A stretch of DNA of 64,000 nt from Euphorbia lathyris (GCF_963576675.1 NC_088916.1:8633001-8697000), one strand, 5' to 3'. Counted from the first letter of the stretch, positions 43,930-55,500 are shown. The notes: generated by a model not told the origin, from the sequence alone. Program-made: numbers and translations.

Positions 43930-44262
43930 GGTACCTCTATCAACAAAATGAAAATAATTTGTATGGGTTCATGACTATCGGTTGATGGTCCTTCTACTGC
44001 TCGGGAAGATAGCCGAGATGCTGATTTATGAATGCAGTTTGTAACCCTAAAGGCAATCGCATCCCATCAATTCCATCTTGAGATATAAACTGCTGCTTCA
44101 TTGTTTCCTGCGAGATGGAGGGGTTGGTCTTTGCACAACCGAGAAACCCACACCTCTAAACCTTTTATTTCTGTAGGCAAGAACCAAAATGAGTTGTTTA
44201 TGTAGGTGTATTCACATTGTGTTAGGTCTTGAATTGGTAATTTGGTAGAGTCACACCTCAGC
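43930..44262 (-). pseudogene. Dispersed repeat R2, copy 2
   Basis: Contains LHLAGNNEAAVYISRWN on the minus strand with a deletion relative to copy 1. Ends abruptly at AGCTTGATC, where the LTR-element remnant begins. Confidence 0.5.
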
Positions 44263-44593
44263 TTGATCGTGAATTGGAAAAGGAAAAGAACCCAATTCTG
44301 AACCCATTTCCAAGACCAAAAGCCAATACGAATACCCGAGGAAAGAAGGGTCACTCAAGAAGTGAGCCGGTCCAAAAGCTCTCATACCATGTAACAATAT
44401 GAATTGCTCAGTGATTGTTATTCATGTGTAAATCAATATACATAGTATGTGATTACATTGTAGTCAAAGTCCGATCCTATATTCTAGGCTATAAATAGGA
44501 AATTTAGTTGTGTGTTGAATATACAGATAAGTGCAAATAATATACTCTAATAAATATGACCACTTGATTCATAGTGTACATTCGGCTCCAACA
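44263..44593 (-). mobile_element. Truncated LTR retrotransposon: one LTR plus leader
   Basis: On the minus strand a 204-bp LTR (44593-44390) begins TGTTGGAGCC and ends ATATTGTTACA. It is followed directly by a primer-site variant TGGTATGAGAGC (44389-44378) and about 115 bp of leader before joining R2 sequence. The end resembles the LTR of the nested copia element at 8488. The interior and second LTR are lost. Confidence 0.75.
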
Positions 44594-44819
44594 TGACAAA
44601 AAATGGGGCACACTAAAATCAGGGCAGCTAGGCATCATATAATGAAAAAGAGGCCATAAATAATGCTTACAGAAACCATGATAAAACTTTGTAAGCATTA
44701 GGAGGAAGAAATGTGGGTAAGCAGTTGAATTCTCCCAGCAGCCTCTGGGAAACTTTCTATCTATTCACTTTTACTTTGGATCAACCTTCAAGGGTTCCAC
44801 ATAAATAACATCCAAATTT
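44594..44819. other. No gene seen
   Basis: AT-rich flank between the LTR remnant and the next R2 copy. Confidence 0.6.
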
Positions 44820-45190
44820 TGTATGGGTTCATGACTATCATTTGATGATCCTTCTGCCACTTAAGAAGGATAGACGAGATGCTGATTTATGAATGCAGTT
44901 TTTAAACATAAATGCGATCCCACCGATTCCATCTTGAGATATCAATGTCCAACACCGATGACATATACACAGTTGCTTCATTGTTTCCGGCCAGAAGGAG
45001 GGGTAGGTCATGGCAGGAGGGAGAAATCCACCCCTCAAAACGTGTTACTGCACCTTCTTTTCCTTCTGTAAGTAAGAAGTTCTTACTAAGAACCAAAAAG
45101 GGCTGCTTATGTAGCTGTATTCATATTGTGTCAGGTCTTCAAATGGTAATTTAGTATATTTACACCTCAGCTTGATCTGTCAATCTTATC
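44820..45190 (-). pseudogene. Dispersed repeat R2, copy 3
   Basis: Best-preserved copy: the minus strand gives AGNNEATVYMSSVLDIDISR and FKNCIHKSASRLSFLSGRR in neighbouring frames, ending towards the shared stretch ATGAACCCATACAAAAT. Confidence 0.5.
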
Positions 45191-46660
45191 AACTTTTGAT
45201 TTTTTTTTTGTATTTCTTTAATTTTTAAAATCTGTTTATTAAAGATAAGTTCAATTTTAACCTAGCGTATTAAAATGTAGATTTAGTCCTAACATACAAA
45301 ATTGATGTTTTGTAAGGTCCAATGGCACCCTTCAACAATATTCAAACCAGCTTTTTCAAATATTTGGTAACTTAAAGCTAAAATTAATCTTGCTTAAAAA
45401 ATTAGGTTAAATTTTCACTGCTTCATATGTTGGGACTAAATATGCACTGCACCGAAAATGTTAGAGTCAAATTCGATTCTTATCCCATTTATTAATTACA
45501 CTAAGTCCACTTTCTATAGAACCTTTAGAACCAATTTCACCTTACTCCGAGCAACTCTAATTGTCTTATAAAAGGACCAATTTATAATTTGTCAATAGTA
45601 GCTAACCATTAGAATGTAAAAAGCCAAAAACCAAGCGAGTCATTGGATTGGGCTAAAATTTATAAATCGGATAAGGACTAAATTTAACTCTAATGTTTCA
45701 ACCGAAATACAAATTCAGACCTAACTTATGAAATAGTGTAAATTTAACCCTAACGTTTCTAAACAAGATCAATTTTAGCCCCCTGAACTTGTCACTTTTA
45801 GTTATTTTGCCCCCTGAACTTACGGGATGATCCATTTTCCCCTTCAACTATTCAAAATTGGTATTAACAATCACCTGTTTTCATTATAACGGAAACAATT
45901 ATGATATGTTCTCATTGCAAGCACTAAGGTCATAATAAAAAGAGTTGCACTACTAAAACAAGGTGCAAACCAGGCTAATATACATAAGTTTTCTTGTAGA
46001 AATTGCATATAGGGTCGTACACTACTAAAACAAGCTGCAAATGAGGTTACATATATGCAGACTGGTTCTAATATTTCCATGAACACTTGTACTAATGTTG
46101 GAACTTCATTTTGTTTCAGTTATAATGAAAATAGGGGGTTACTAATACCACTTTTAAAAAGTTGAGGGGGCAAAATGACTAAAAGTGACAAGTTCAGGGT
46201 GCTGCATTGTCACATCGGACTTTCCAAACAAGTTTTTCAATAAATTGAAGCAGTTTGGTACATTTTTTATTGGTTTTTTATAACTATATTAATAACACAA
46301 TAAAATATAGTTCGATAAAAAAATTGTGATTAACTTATTTATAGCAGATTTAGTTTTAATATTTTTAACAGAATTTTTATAATTTTATTAGTAATATATT
46401 AAATATCTTAAACATAAATGATATTTGAAAGGTATGAAGTGACACTTAAATACCGACCAGACCAGTTTTTTCTAATTTTCGATAACATATGGCTAAAATC
46501 GATCTTGTTTGTTTGGGCAAATTTGCATGATTGCATATGTTCTAAATTTACAGTTCACTTAAAACGTTGAGGTTAAATCTAATATTTATCCTTTTATTAA
46601 TTGGAACATGAAAGTTTGGTAAAGGAAAACAAAATTTAGATTAAAAAAATTGATAAAAAA
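45190..46660. repeat. Dispersed repeat R1, copy 3, split by a MITE
   Basis: R1 sequence resembling 41700-42760, interrupted at about 45779-46201 by an inverted-repeat element. The phrases before (ACAAGATCAATTTTAG) and after (GTCACATCGGACTTTCC) join in copy 2 near 42285-42345 with other material between. Confidence 0.6.
45779..46201. mobile_element. MITE with about 130-bp imperfect inverted repeats
   Basis: Left end CCCCCTGAACTTGTCACTTT, right end the inverse (AAAGTGACAAGTTCAGGG). Internal parts of the arms also pair (GTTTTCATTATAAC near 45877 and its inverse near 46120). The centre has a direct repeat of CACTACTAAAACAAG (45948, 46021). Target duplication not resolved. Confidence 0.75.
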
Positions 46661-47226
46661 TTGTTCACTTTTAGGGGGTTGACACCTTGAATTTATATTT
46701 GAACCTATCATACATTTGAACTTATCAATTTTGAACCTTCAAATTTGCTGACATGGCTGTAGAAATTTGATTCGACGGTGTCATGTCAACTTTGAAGATT
46801 TCTAAATCATCAAATAAGGGTGTTGCAGGTCCAACATTGACAAATTTAGAGTGTGATAGGTCGATGTATAAGCTCATAATGCCAAACAATAAAATAAAAA
46901 CTAGTTTAAATGTGTAATTATATGTATTAAACTTTTTATTGTCATTTAAAGTGAAACAGGCGTTATTGCATTTATGTGGAAAGACATTGTTTCACTTATT
47001 TTTTACATGAAATGTTGATAAAATGGCACAATTTCATTGAGATGAGCCATTTGAGTTCCTGGCATCAGCAATAGTTTTGATGAGCGCATCTGAATTCTTG
47101 GTCTTTCAATCCTAACCAAATATTTTTATTCTACTTTCAATCTTTTACATTGATCTCTGATTTCATATATTCATTGAATGAGTGAAGGGAGAACCATGTT
47201 TCATCTCTTTGGATTTATAATGCGTG
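46660..47226. other. No gene seen
   Basis: AT-rich, no supported frame. Confidence 0.6.
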
Positions 47227-47229
47227 TTG

Positions 47230-47733
47230 GAGCTACAGTAGAACGTGCCCCGAAGACAGTTGTTCAAGGGATTTTGCTATCTTCTGAAGGATAATAAATG
47301 ATGATTTACAAGGGAAAGACTTCACTCAATGATGATTGTTTAGTTGTTATGAATTACAAGGACTCTATAGCAATTATAGGGGAAAACTCTGAATCCCAGC
47401 AAGAGTTATGGGTACTCCAAGACCTCAATGGGTTGAAAAGCTTATGGAACAAAATTTCATGTTTTGATTTTATTTCCCTAGGAGATGCAGTAGCACGTGC
47501 TTTGAAGACAGTTGTTCAAGGGATTTTGCTATCTTCTGAAGGATAATAAATGATGATTTACAAGGGAAAGACTTCACTCAATGATGATTGTTTAGTTGTT
47601 ATGAATTACAAGGATTCTATAGCAATTGTAGGGGAAAACTCTGAATCCCAGCGAGAGTTATGGGTACTCCAAGACCTCAATGGGTTGAAAAGCTTATGGA
47701 ACAAAATTTCATGTTTTGATTTTATTTCCCTAG
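47230..47733 (+). pseudogene. Tandem 252-bp duplication of an F-box-associated-like fragment
   Basis: Two 252-bp units (about 47230-47481 and 47482-47733). Each encodes MMIYKGKTSLNDDCLVVMNY, then KDSIAI and ELWVLQDLNGLKSLWNKISC; 252 is a multiple of 3, but paired TAA TAA codons separate the units. Compare the palindrome arms at 34.6-35.2 kb. It resembles the C-terminal FBA domain of plant F-box proteins (inference). Confidence 0.5.
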
Positions 47734-47765
47734 GAGATGCAGGCAAGGAGTAGTAAGAAGGCTTC

Positions 47766-48060
47766 TCCTTATCGCCTTTGAACCACAACATGCTTCAAGC
47801 TACCATCGTTTGTGTCATATTTGCCAAGTCGATCATTCCCTGTATTAACTAAAGTTTCTCCATTCCACGTAAAGTTGAAGAAGACACGGAAAAATCAAAA
47901 CGTGAAATTTTGTTCCATAAACTTTTCAATCCACAGTGGTCTTGGAGTACCCATAACTCTTGCTCGGATTCGGATTTTTACCTGTAATTGCTATAGACTC
48001 CTTGTAATTCATCACAGCTGAACAATCCAAACTTTTTAAAGGCAAATTCATATAATCCAG
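47766..48060 (-). pseudogene. Inverted F-box-like fragment beside the tandem pair
   Basis: Inverse-oriented homologue of the right arm of the 34.6-35.27 kb palindrome, from ACATGCTTCAAGC to GGCAAATTCATATAATCC. Together with 47230-47733 it reproduces the opposed arrangement seen in the first cluster. Confidence 0.55.
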
Positions 48061-48132
48061 ACTTTCTTCTGCCAAATCAAAATATATTATACAATCTATG
48101 TACTCATCTTCTTCTTCATACCAAATTTTTAG

Positions 48133-48351
48133 TCAACAATGCGTGACTTCTGTCACTCCACCTGTGATTCTAAATAGATATCCTAGAACATATATACATA
48201 TCCTTGATAAGAGAACATGTGCACCAGCATACTTATTGTCCCAACAAAAAAGGTCGGGTTCATCATCATTTCCAATTGATTTCAACATATTATAGTAATA
48301 TATTTTATTTGTAGCTCTAAACAGCCATGCCACACCCCATAGCACGTCATC
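48133..48351 (-). pseudogene. GH9 endoglucanase exon fragment, second copy
   Basis: Open from the acceptor TTGCAG at 48352 to TGA at 48133. It reads DDVLWGVAWLFRATNKIYYY, then SIGNDDEPDLFCWDNKYAGA and LGYLFRI. Same exon as 35295-35513 but without the internal stop. It is an orphan exon: neighbouring GH9 exons are not found. Confidence 0.65.
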
Positions 48352-48609
48352 CTGCAATATCAATCAAACCAGTCACATTTTTTAAACATGGTTAACGATT
48401 TTTCACAGTTTCAAGTTGCATAAAATTGAAAAAAAAAAAAATTCAACTACCAACCTTTGGGCATTGACTGGCTATGCAAATATCTCCTGTATAAAACAAG
48501 TATAAAGATCATAAGTGAAATAAACTTCTTTTCTTCCTATTCTGAGCAGATTGTAAACAGGAAAAAAAGGTAAGCAATTACCTCCAATATCTCTTGTTTG
48601 GTATCATGA

Positions 48610-48860
48610 AGATAATTTTGTATGAGTTCATGACTATCTGTTGATGATCCTTCTACCAACATAAGAAGGCAGAGGAAATCTGGCTATGCAAAACGTAGTC
48701 GTGTGTCCGTTTGTAAACCTAAACGCAATCACATCCCATTAATAGATATACTCTCTTTGTTTTCTTTTTGTATGCTTATGTAGTTGTATTTGTATTGTGT
48801 CAGATCTTCAATTGTTAATTTGGTAGGAGTAACAGAGTCATACACATCAGCCTGATCTGT
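48610..48860 (-). pseudogene. Dispersed repeat R2, copy 4 (partial)
   Basis: Shares the stretch TTTGTATGAGTTCATGACTA and the downstream CACATCAGCCTGATCTGTC with the other R2 copies, but the coding part is mostly lost. Confidence 0.45.
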
Positions 48861-49252
48861 CAAACTTATCTATTTTTGTTTTTTTTAATTAATTTTTCTA
48901 ATTTTAAAATCTATTTATTATTAAGGGATAAGCACCGAATTTCACTCTAATGTTTTCAGTAAGTGTAAAATTAGCCCTAAGATATGAAATTGGTACAAAC
49001 ATGATATCCGACATTTCAAACATGAATTAAGTGTATGATATTTAATGTGTCGCTAATATTGTTACAAAAAAACTTGTTAAAATATTAACGACTAAGTGTG
49101 TCAAATACAAGTTAGTCTAGAATATTTACTATATTACATATATAGTTACAAATAATCAACCAAAAATATACCAAAGTGCTTTAGTTTGTGGATAAACTTG
49201 TTTGGAATGTCTAATGTGACGTTTAAATAACACTATACCCGGCTTTTTCAAA
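48861..49252. repeat. Dispersed repeat R1, copy 4, left part
   Basis: Interrupted by the Helitron at 49253; continues at 52451. The junction restores GGCTTTTTCAAA+TTTTTGTTAAAG, comparable to the intact R1 at 45352. Confidence 0.7.
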
Positions 49253-49429
49253 TCTATATCTATACTATATATAATAGCTGAAGCTGAGGAGAAGTGTTTT
49301 AGAGACCTTTTTGATGAGTTGTCAATGTTACAGAAAGATGAAATTACTAACCCAAAAGTCACAAATAAACTTCTATATAAAGCATGATAAATAGTATTCC
49401 ACCATTATATTCATTGGCCATGATAGATA

Positions 49430-50520
49430 GTATTATATTTCTGAAGGTAATTATTCGGTTTTTTTCATATGTTGGTAGTTATTTTATTCTCAATTGTGTT
49501 GTTGTTTTATTTTTATTAAACAACAGTTGTTATAGTTTTACCTTTCAGATCCATTTCCGCCGTTACCCAGGTTCTATACCTCTCGCTACCTTATCCATGT
49601 TTTTTTTATTGGGTTAAGGTGTAAAAATACCCCTAACGTTTTGGGTCAGGAGCAATTTTATCCCTAACGTTTAAAATTGTGCAATTTTACCGCTAACGTT
49701 TGTAGCCAAGAGCAATTTTACCCTTAACGTTGATAAATTGGGTCAATTTCAGAAATAATTCATCAAACTGTCTTTTCAATCATGAATCTTATCATCTACA
49801 CTTCACATGTGCGTCATTTTATCAGTAACAAATTATAAACATATGTTGAGATGTGAAAAAAAAATATACTGGCTTTTGTACGAATTAGACAAAAAAAAAT
49901 TCAAAAAATTCACCGAATTTATAAATATTAATCTCCATTTCTATTATTAAATTACAAAAAACATGAAATCCTTTTTTTTAGAATGAATTGATATGCAATT
50001 TGTGCAAAATAATGAACAAAAATATATGTGTTTTATAATAGTGTCTGAAATTGACCCAAATTACAAACGTTAGGGGTAAAATTGCTCCTGGCTACAAACG
50101 TTAGGGGCAAAATTGCACCATTTTAAACGTTAGGGGTAAAATTGCTCCTGACCCAAAACGTTAAGTGTATTTTTGCACCTTAACCCATTTTTTATTTGTC
50201 TTTTTTTTTCAAACTGATATCTCTAATTGAAAAAATCAGATAGAAATAGAAGATGTATGGACAACTAAAATCGGGAAACACAAAAGTGTAAAAAATTATA
50301 AAAAATTCTTATGTTTCTCAAAGTACTTATTCGATTTTTTTCGTATATTGTAGTTATATTTTTTTCTCAATTGTGTTGTTTTATTTTTATTAAACAATAG
50401 TTGTTATAGTTTCATCTTTCAGAGATGAAATTCCATTTCTATCGTTACCCAGGTTCCATATCTCTCGCTACCTTATCCATGTTTTATTTTTTATTTGTTT
50501 TTTTTTTCCAAAATGACTAA
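49430..50520. repeat. Tandem duplication (about 300 bp) inside the Helitron, first copy split by a MITE
   Basis: About 49435-49609 and about 50320-50500 share CAATTGTGTTGTT, TTAAACAACAGTTGTTATAG-like and TCTCGCTACCTTATCCATGT. The first copy is followed by the 49610-50187 MITE. Confidence 0.75.
49610..50187. mobile_element. MITE with about 150-bp terminal inverted repeats
   Basis: Ends TGGGTTAAGGTG...CACCTTAACCCA. The arms consist of repeated phrases such as CCCTAACGTTT and AGCAATTTTA and pair over about 150 bp. Probable 8-bp target duplication TTTTTTAT (49602-49609, 50188-50195), which would fit a hAT-type element, but the site is low-complexity. Degenerate relatives: 18425-18940 and 55975-56490. 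Confidence 0.85.
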
Positions 50521-52420
50521 AAGAAAGATTTTGTATTGCATTCTTTTTTAGTATATGTTGCTAAGTGTTATCGTTTCGATTGTTAACTCTAACTAAAATT
50601 TAGATTTTCGGATTTATATGATCAATTTTTAGCTTTAATTGAAGTAGATTAATTTTTCTAATTTGGAGCCAGTTGAAATCCACTCATTTTTTTAGTTTGA
50701 GTTTATCTAACTGATATGGATTGTATTTTTTATTTTTATGCATTTTGATACAAATAGATATAAAGTTTCACACAATAGTTGTTCACTGAAGTTGTAGACA
50801 TATTGAATAAAATATTAAAGAGGTATTGAAATATTATACGTACAATGAAGTTTATTTCAATTATAAATTATGTTATATTAATATTATTATTATTATTATT
50901 AGATTGTAAGCGTCTAATACACTTGATAATATGTTTATTTTTGAAGAATTTGGATTATGCTATATACGAATTCCAAATGAAGGTAAATAAAAATAAATTT
51001 TGATGCTTAAAATCCTAAAAATGTACATTAATTATGAGATATTGAGATAACAACATTGGCTTATATAGTTTTTTTAACTATTATATTGTGGTTTATACAG
51101 AATTGTTAGTATTTCAAGAGTTTTTAACAAATGAAAATGAAACATGATCATAGGACAAGTTGTTGGAAAATATTAATTAAAGAATATGATTATTTGAATC
51201 TCTTCAAATTCTCAAATGTTGAGCATAATGATTCTAATTAATAGAATTAATTTCACATATTAATTATAAAACGTTGTTTCTATACTGAGTAGTTATAATT
51301 GTGATTTAATTCTGTTTAACTAAAATTAATTTATGAACTTAATACTTCATTAAGAAAAAATAAAAATTATAATTAATGGGCAAAACATATTTCCACTCTC
51401 CTCTTTATATGCTTATATCTTGACATTCTCTCTTATTTTCGAAAAAAAAACCGAGAGGAAGATAGTTCTCTCCTAATTATCTTTTTTATCCCTTCATTTT
51501 TTTTTCTATTCTTTTTTTTCTTGCTTACGAAATTCAAGAATATATAATTATTAGAAAATATTAATGAAGTCAAATAAGTGATATCTGCGAGTGTAACTGA
51601 TATTCTATACAGTTAAAAAATGAAGAACAAATTGATTGAATGTCTTAATGACATATTACGAGATTAAAATAGGAGAAATCATCACCTTAAGCTGATTCAA
51701 TTGGTTATATTGGGTTATTGTAGCAGAATGAATAATTGAATACGAATATTTGGTCATCATGAAATTTCATCAAGCAAAATGATTATCATCAATATGAATT
51801 TGTGACTAATTCTTATGATTTTATTTTTTTATATGTAATATATTGAATCGATAAAGTTTCTTCATGTGCAACATTAGAAAAGTATTGATTGTAATAGTTT
51901 ATAGCATAATATATTGATATTGCTTCTATTTTAACATAGATTGTAATTCTTTTGTATCGTAGATATAATATTTAATTTTAATTGTAAGTTAATTCAAATT
52001 TTATTTAACATAGATTGTAATTCTTTTGTATCATAAATATAATATTTAATTTTAATTATAGTTTAATTTAATTTTTGGTTTTTCATTATATCTAATATAT
52101 TTCTTAATTAATCTCATATTTTATTATTATTGTTTCACAGAATTCCAGTTATAAAAAAAATTAAAATGTATTAAAATTACTAAAATGTAGAAATCATTGA
52201 ATTTTGTCAAAATAAATAAATCATTCCCCTTTAATTAAATTTCTATAAAAAAATAAATAAATTATTTTAAAAATTAATTTAATTTAATTTGAATTATCAA
52301 TAAAAATATATATTAATTTCAAATATACATAATATAAATTTTTTTCATAACATGATATAAAATTACTTAAAAGTAAATATATCAATTTATTTATTTATCT
52401 AAATTATACAAAAGTTTTAT
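50520..52420. other. Helitron interior without genes
   Basis: Very AT-rich; a short direct repeat of TAACATAGATTGTAATTCTTTTGTATC occurs near 51930 and 52007. No frame of interest. Confidence 0.6.
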
Positions 52421-52450
52421 ATCCCGTGCATTGCACGGGTTTTTAACTAG

Positions 52451-52790
52451 TTTTTGTTAAAGTAGAGCTAAAATTGATTTTGCTTGAAAACGTTATAATT
52501 CAATTTAAATCATTTCCGGCATTGGAGCTAAATTTGGACTTCGTAAAAAATGTTAGGTTTAAATTTGATTCTTATCCCATTTATTATTTACACTAATTGC
52601 ACTTTCTATAGAACTTTTAGAACTAATTTCAACTTATTTAAATCCCTTAGTAAAATGACTCGTGATTTTTATTAAACAATTATTAAAGTAGTATTTTAAG
52701 AATTTTGTTATTAAAAACTAATTTGAAGGCTTCAATTTCTTTAGAAAATTATTAATTGGAACATTGAAAAATTTGGTAAAGCAAAATAAA
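52451..52790. repeat. Dispersed repeat R1, copy 4, right part; left edge of segment B
   Basis: Continues R1 after the Helitron and leads into the LINE fragment exactly as at 7784-7960. Confidence 0.65.
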
Positions 52791-54600
52791 AGTTCGATTA
52801 GCTTTAAAATTATCTCTAAAATTCTTATAGATAGGCTGACTCGATTTGCTGGGGATATTGTCTCTGCGAATCAATTTGGGTTTATTCGAGGCAGGAATAT
52901 TCACCAATGCAACGCAGTTGCTTCAGAAGGTGTGAATATCCTACAGAAGAAATGTTTTGGGGGAAATATGCGTATGAAGATTGATATTGGAAAAGCATTC
53001 GACACACTCGACTGGAATCTTTTACTGGCAGTGTTAAAGGCTTTTGAGTTTTCTCTATGGTTCCACGATTGCATCCTCAACATTCTATCATCCGCCAAAA
53101 ATTTAATTTTGATTGGTAGTAGAGCAAACGTTTATTTCGCTTGCTCTCGTGGGGGTAAGACAGGGAGATCCTCTTTCTTCGATCCTATTTAGTATAGCTG
53201 AAGATTTTTTTAGTCGAAGCATTACACGCCTTGTTGATCTTGGTCAATTTGACCCAATGGTCTACTCTAGAAATCATAAGATGCCAACACATTTGCTATA
53301 TGCGGATGACATTCGATTGTTTTGTAAGGCAACACTCTCTAATGTTTGGGTTATTGCTGGACTGTTTGATTTCTATGGCATTGTCTCGGATCAGATTGTG
53401 AACTGGCATAAGTCTGAATTATATTTTGGGAAGCATATCTGTCCACACCGTATAAGTCGCCTTGCACAGGTCACTGGCATTAGGATTGGCCAACTTCCGT
53501 TCCATTATTTGTGGGGGCACCACGAGCTTCTTACCTCAGCGAGCTGATAAAGTCACTAGTATGTTCTCAAAATGGAAGGGAAATGTGATGTCTATGGCTG
53601 GACGGCTGACTTTAATAAAGGCAGTGATCACTGGTTCTTTAACACACTCATTGATAGTTTATAAATGGTTGTCGAGCCTGCTAAACCATTTATAGGCTCC
53701 TATATGCTCTCGATTTCTAAACTTGACAGGCATTCACAGAACGTTGCACTTAAGGTCCTCAGTTTAGCATTCGATAAAACAAGCTTACAAACTCATCCGC
53801 GAGAATTGCAAATGGCAGCTCGGGGAATGATCAGGTTTATTCTTTTGGACGTCGGAATGGCTCATTCCAACAGTAGCGGATCGGCTTGAAATCCCTCTTC
53901 ATGATAGAGCACGACTGTCGGAAAAGGTTACTGATTTTCGAACGAATGGTACTTGGGATTTTCGACGTGCTCTCCCGTATGAGGTTGAGTTAGCCATGCA
54001 ATCTCTTCATGGTAGTGGGGATTTAGTTGATGTTTGCTTTTGGTGTTCGACAACCGATGGTTGTTTCTCTGTTGCCTTATTTTATCTTCGGTTACTGCAA
54101 CCCATGGTTGTTCATCCTATCAGTTTAATTTGGCAATCATATCTCTCGTATTCTTTCATTTGCCGGCGAGCCTTTAGGGGTTCTATTCCCACACATGACC
54201 TTTTGCCAGCATGAGGTTTGCCCATGGTCTCCCGTTGTTGTTTCTGCTAGAGACAGGTGGAGTCTATTGATCATATTATGGTAGAATATGCTTTTCCTTA
54301 TCAAATCTGGAAGAGCATTTGGGCTTTGTTTGGTCGTCGTTTGACTATGGTGCATAACCTTCAAGAGATCCTACTTCAGGCCATCAGTTTCCAGTTCAGC
54401 TCGCAGATTCTAGGTTTAATTTGTCGCGTAGTGCCATTGTTCATGGGGTTTGGGTCATCTAGCGGGCACAGAATGGGAATTTATTTAACAATGTGGTCCC
54501 GAATATTCATGTGTCTCTTCGGTTACTTTGGAATCAAATCCGCAGTTCTGATCTGACAGGTTGTTACCGTAATTCTTGACAATTGATCCTTGGTTAATCT
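52780..54600 (+). pseudogene. LINE reverse transcriptase to RNase H start, copy B
   Basis: Same gene as in copy A but uninterrupted. RT motifs ANQFGFIRGRNIHQC, KIDIGKAFDTLDWN (Trp kept), then after the shared five-G frameshift GVRQGDPLSSILF and YADD (53299-53310). A deletion of about 200 bp lies near 53690 and a frameshift near 53545. The zf-RVT part has HSFICRRAFRGSIPTHDLL-like and YAFPYQIWKSIW. The 5' endonuclease is missing. 5'-truncated and dead. Confidence 0.85.
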
Positions 54601-55500
54601 TCCAGTCACCTTAAAACTACAATAGACATCAGAAAAGGGGTGTGATTTTCGGCGAACCCTCTCTGATGTTAAAGTTAGTGATATTATGGAATATCGAGCT
54701 AACACAATTATACAAATAGAAATCTGATAATTGAAAATGAGATACTTGGGATTTTGGAATGCATATGCTATTTATAGATAATTTGAGATGCATTTAAGAC
54801 ACATGGCAACTTATGATAGGCCCTAGGATCCTATCTTTGTGTGCCAATGTATTTCTGAAAGTGAGGAGCGTGTGTTTGGAATCCAGCGCGTTAATTGATT
54901 CACATGTCTGCAAACACTCTTCCGAATATGGCCTTCGTCGATATTAAGATGTCCGAAACTTTGACTTTGTTCATGGGGTTTGGGTCATCTGGCGGGCACG
55001 AAATGGGAATTTATTTAACAATGTGGTCCCGAATATTCATGTGTCTCTTCGGTTACTTTGGAATCAAATCCGCAGTTCTGATCTGACAGGTTGTTACCGT
55101 AATTCTTGACAATTGATCCTTGGCTAATCTTCCAGTCACCTGAAAACTACAATAGACGTAAGAAAAGGGGTGTGAGTTCCGGTGAACCCTCTATGATGTT
55201 AAAGTTGGTGATATTACGGAATATCGAGCTAACACAATTATAGAAATAGAATTCTGATAATTGAAAATGAGATACTTGGGATTTTGGAATACATATGCTA
55301 TTTATAGATAATTTGAGATGCATTTAAGACACGTGGCAGCTCATGATAGGCCCTAGGATCCTATCTTTGTGTGCCAATGTATTTCTGAAAGCGAGGAGCG
55401 TGTGTTTGGAATCCAGCGCGTTGATTGATCCACGTGTCTGTAAACACTCTTTCGAATATGGCCTTAGTCAATATTAAGATGTCCGAAACTTTGACTTTGG
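54440..55500 (+). repeat. 530-bp tandem duplication in copy B
   Basis: 54440-54969 and 54970-55500 are near-identical, both starting TTCATGGGGTTTGGGTCATC and running to GAAACTTTGACTTTG. It covers the LINE 3' end and its flank. Copy A has one unit (17449-17972). Confidence 0.88.

Larger units (their letters stand above)
49253..52450 (+). mobile_element. Non-autonomous Helitron
   Basis: Begins TCTATATCTATACTATATAT (an alternative start TC is at 49259) and ends in the Helitron-type 3' end: hairpin CCCGTGCA-T-TGCACGGG (52423-52439), then 11 nt to CTAG at 52447-52450. It lies between a host A (49252) and T (52451) with no target duplication, as Helitrons do. No Rep/helicase frame is present, so it relies on another element. 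It contains an internal tandem duplication and a MITE. Confidence 0.9.

Noticed and set aside
49610..50187. Inverted repeat as a microRNA precursor
   Set aside because: Arms are too long and built of repeated phrases, with transposon-like ends and flanking duplication; a MITE explains it better.
49253..52450. Autonomous Helitron
   Set aside because: No Rep or helicase motifs in any frame.
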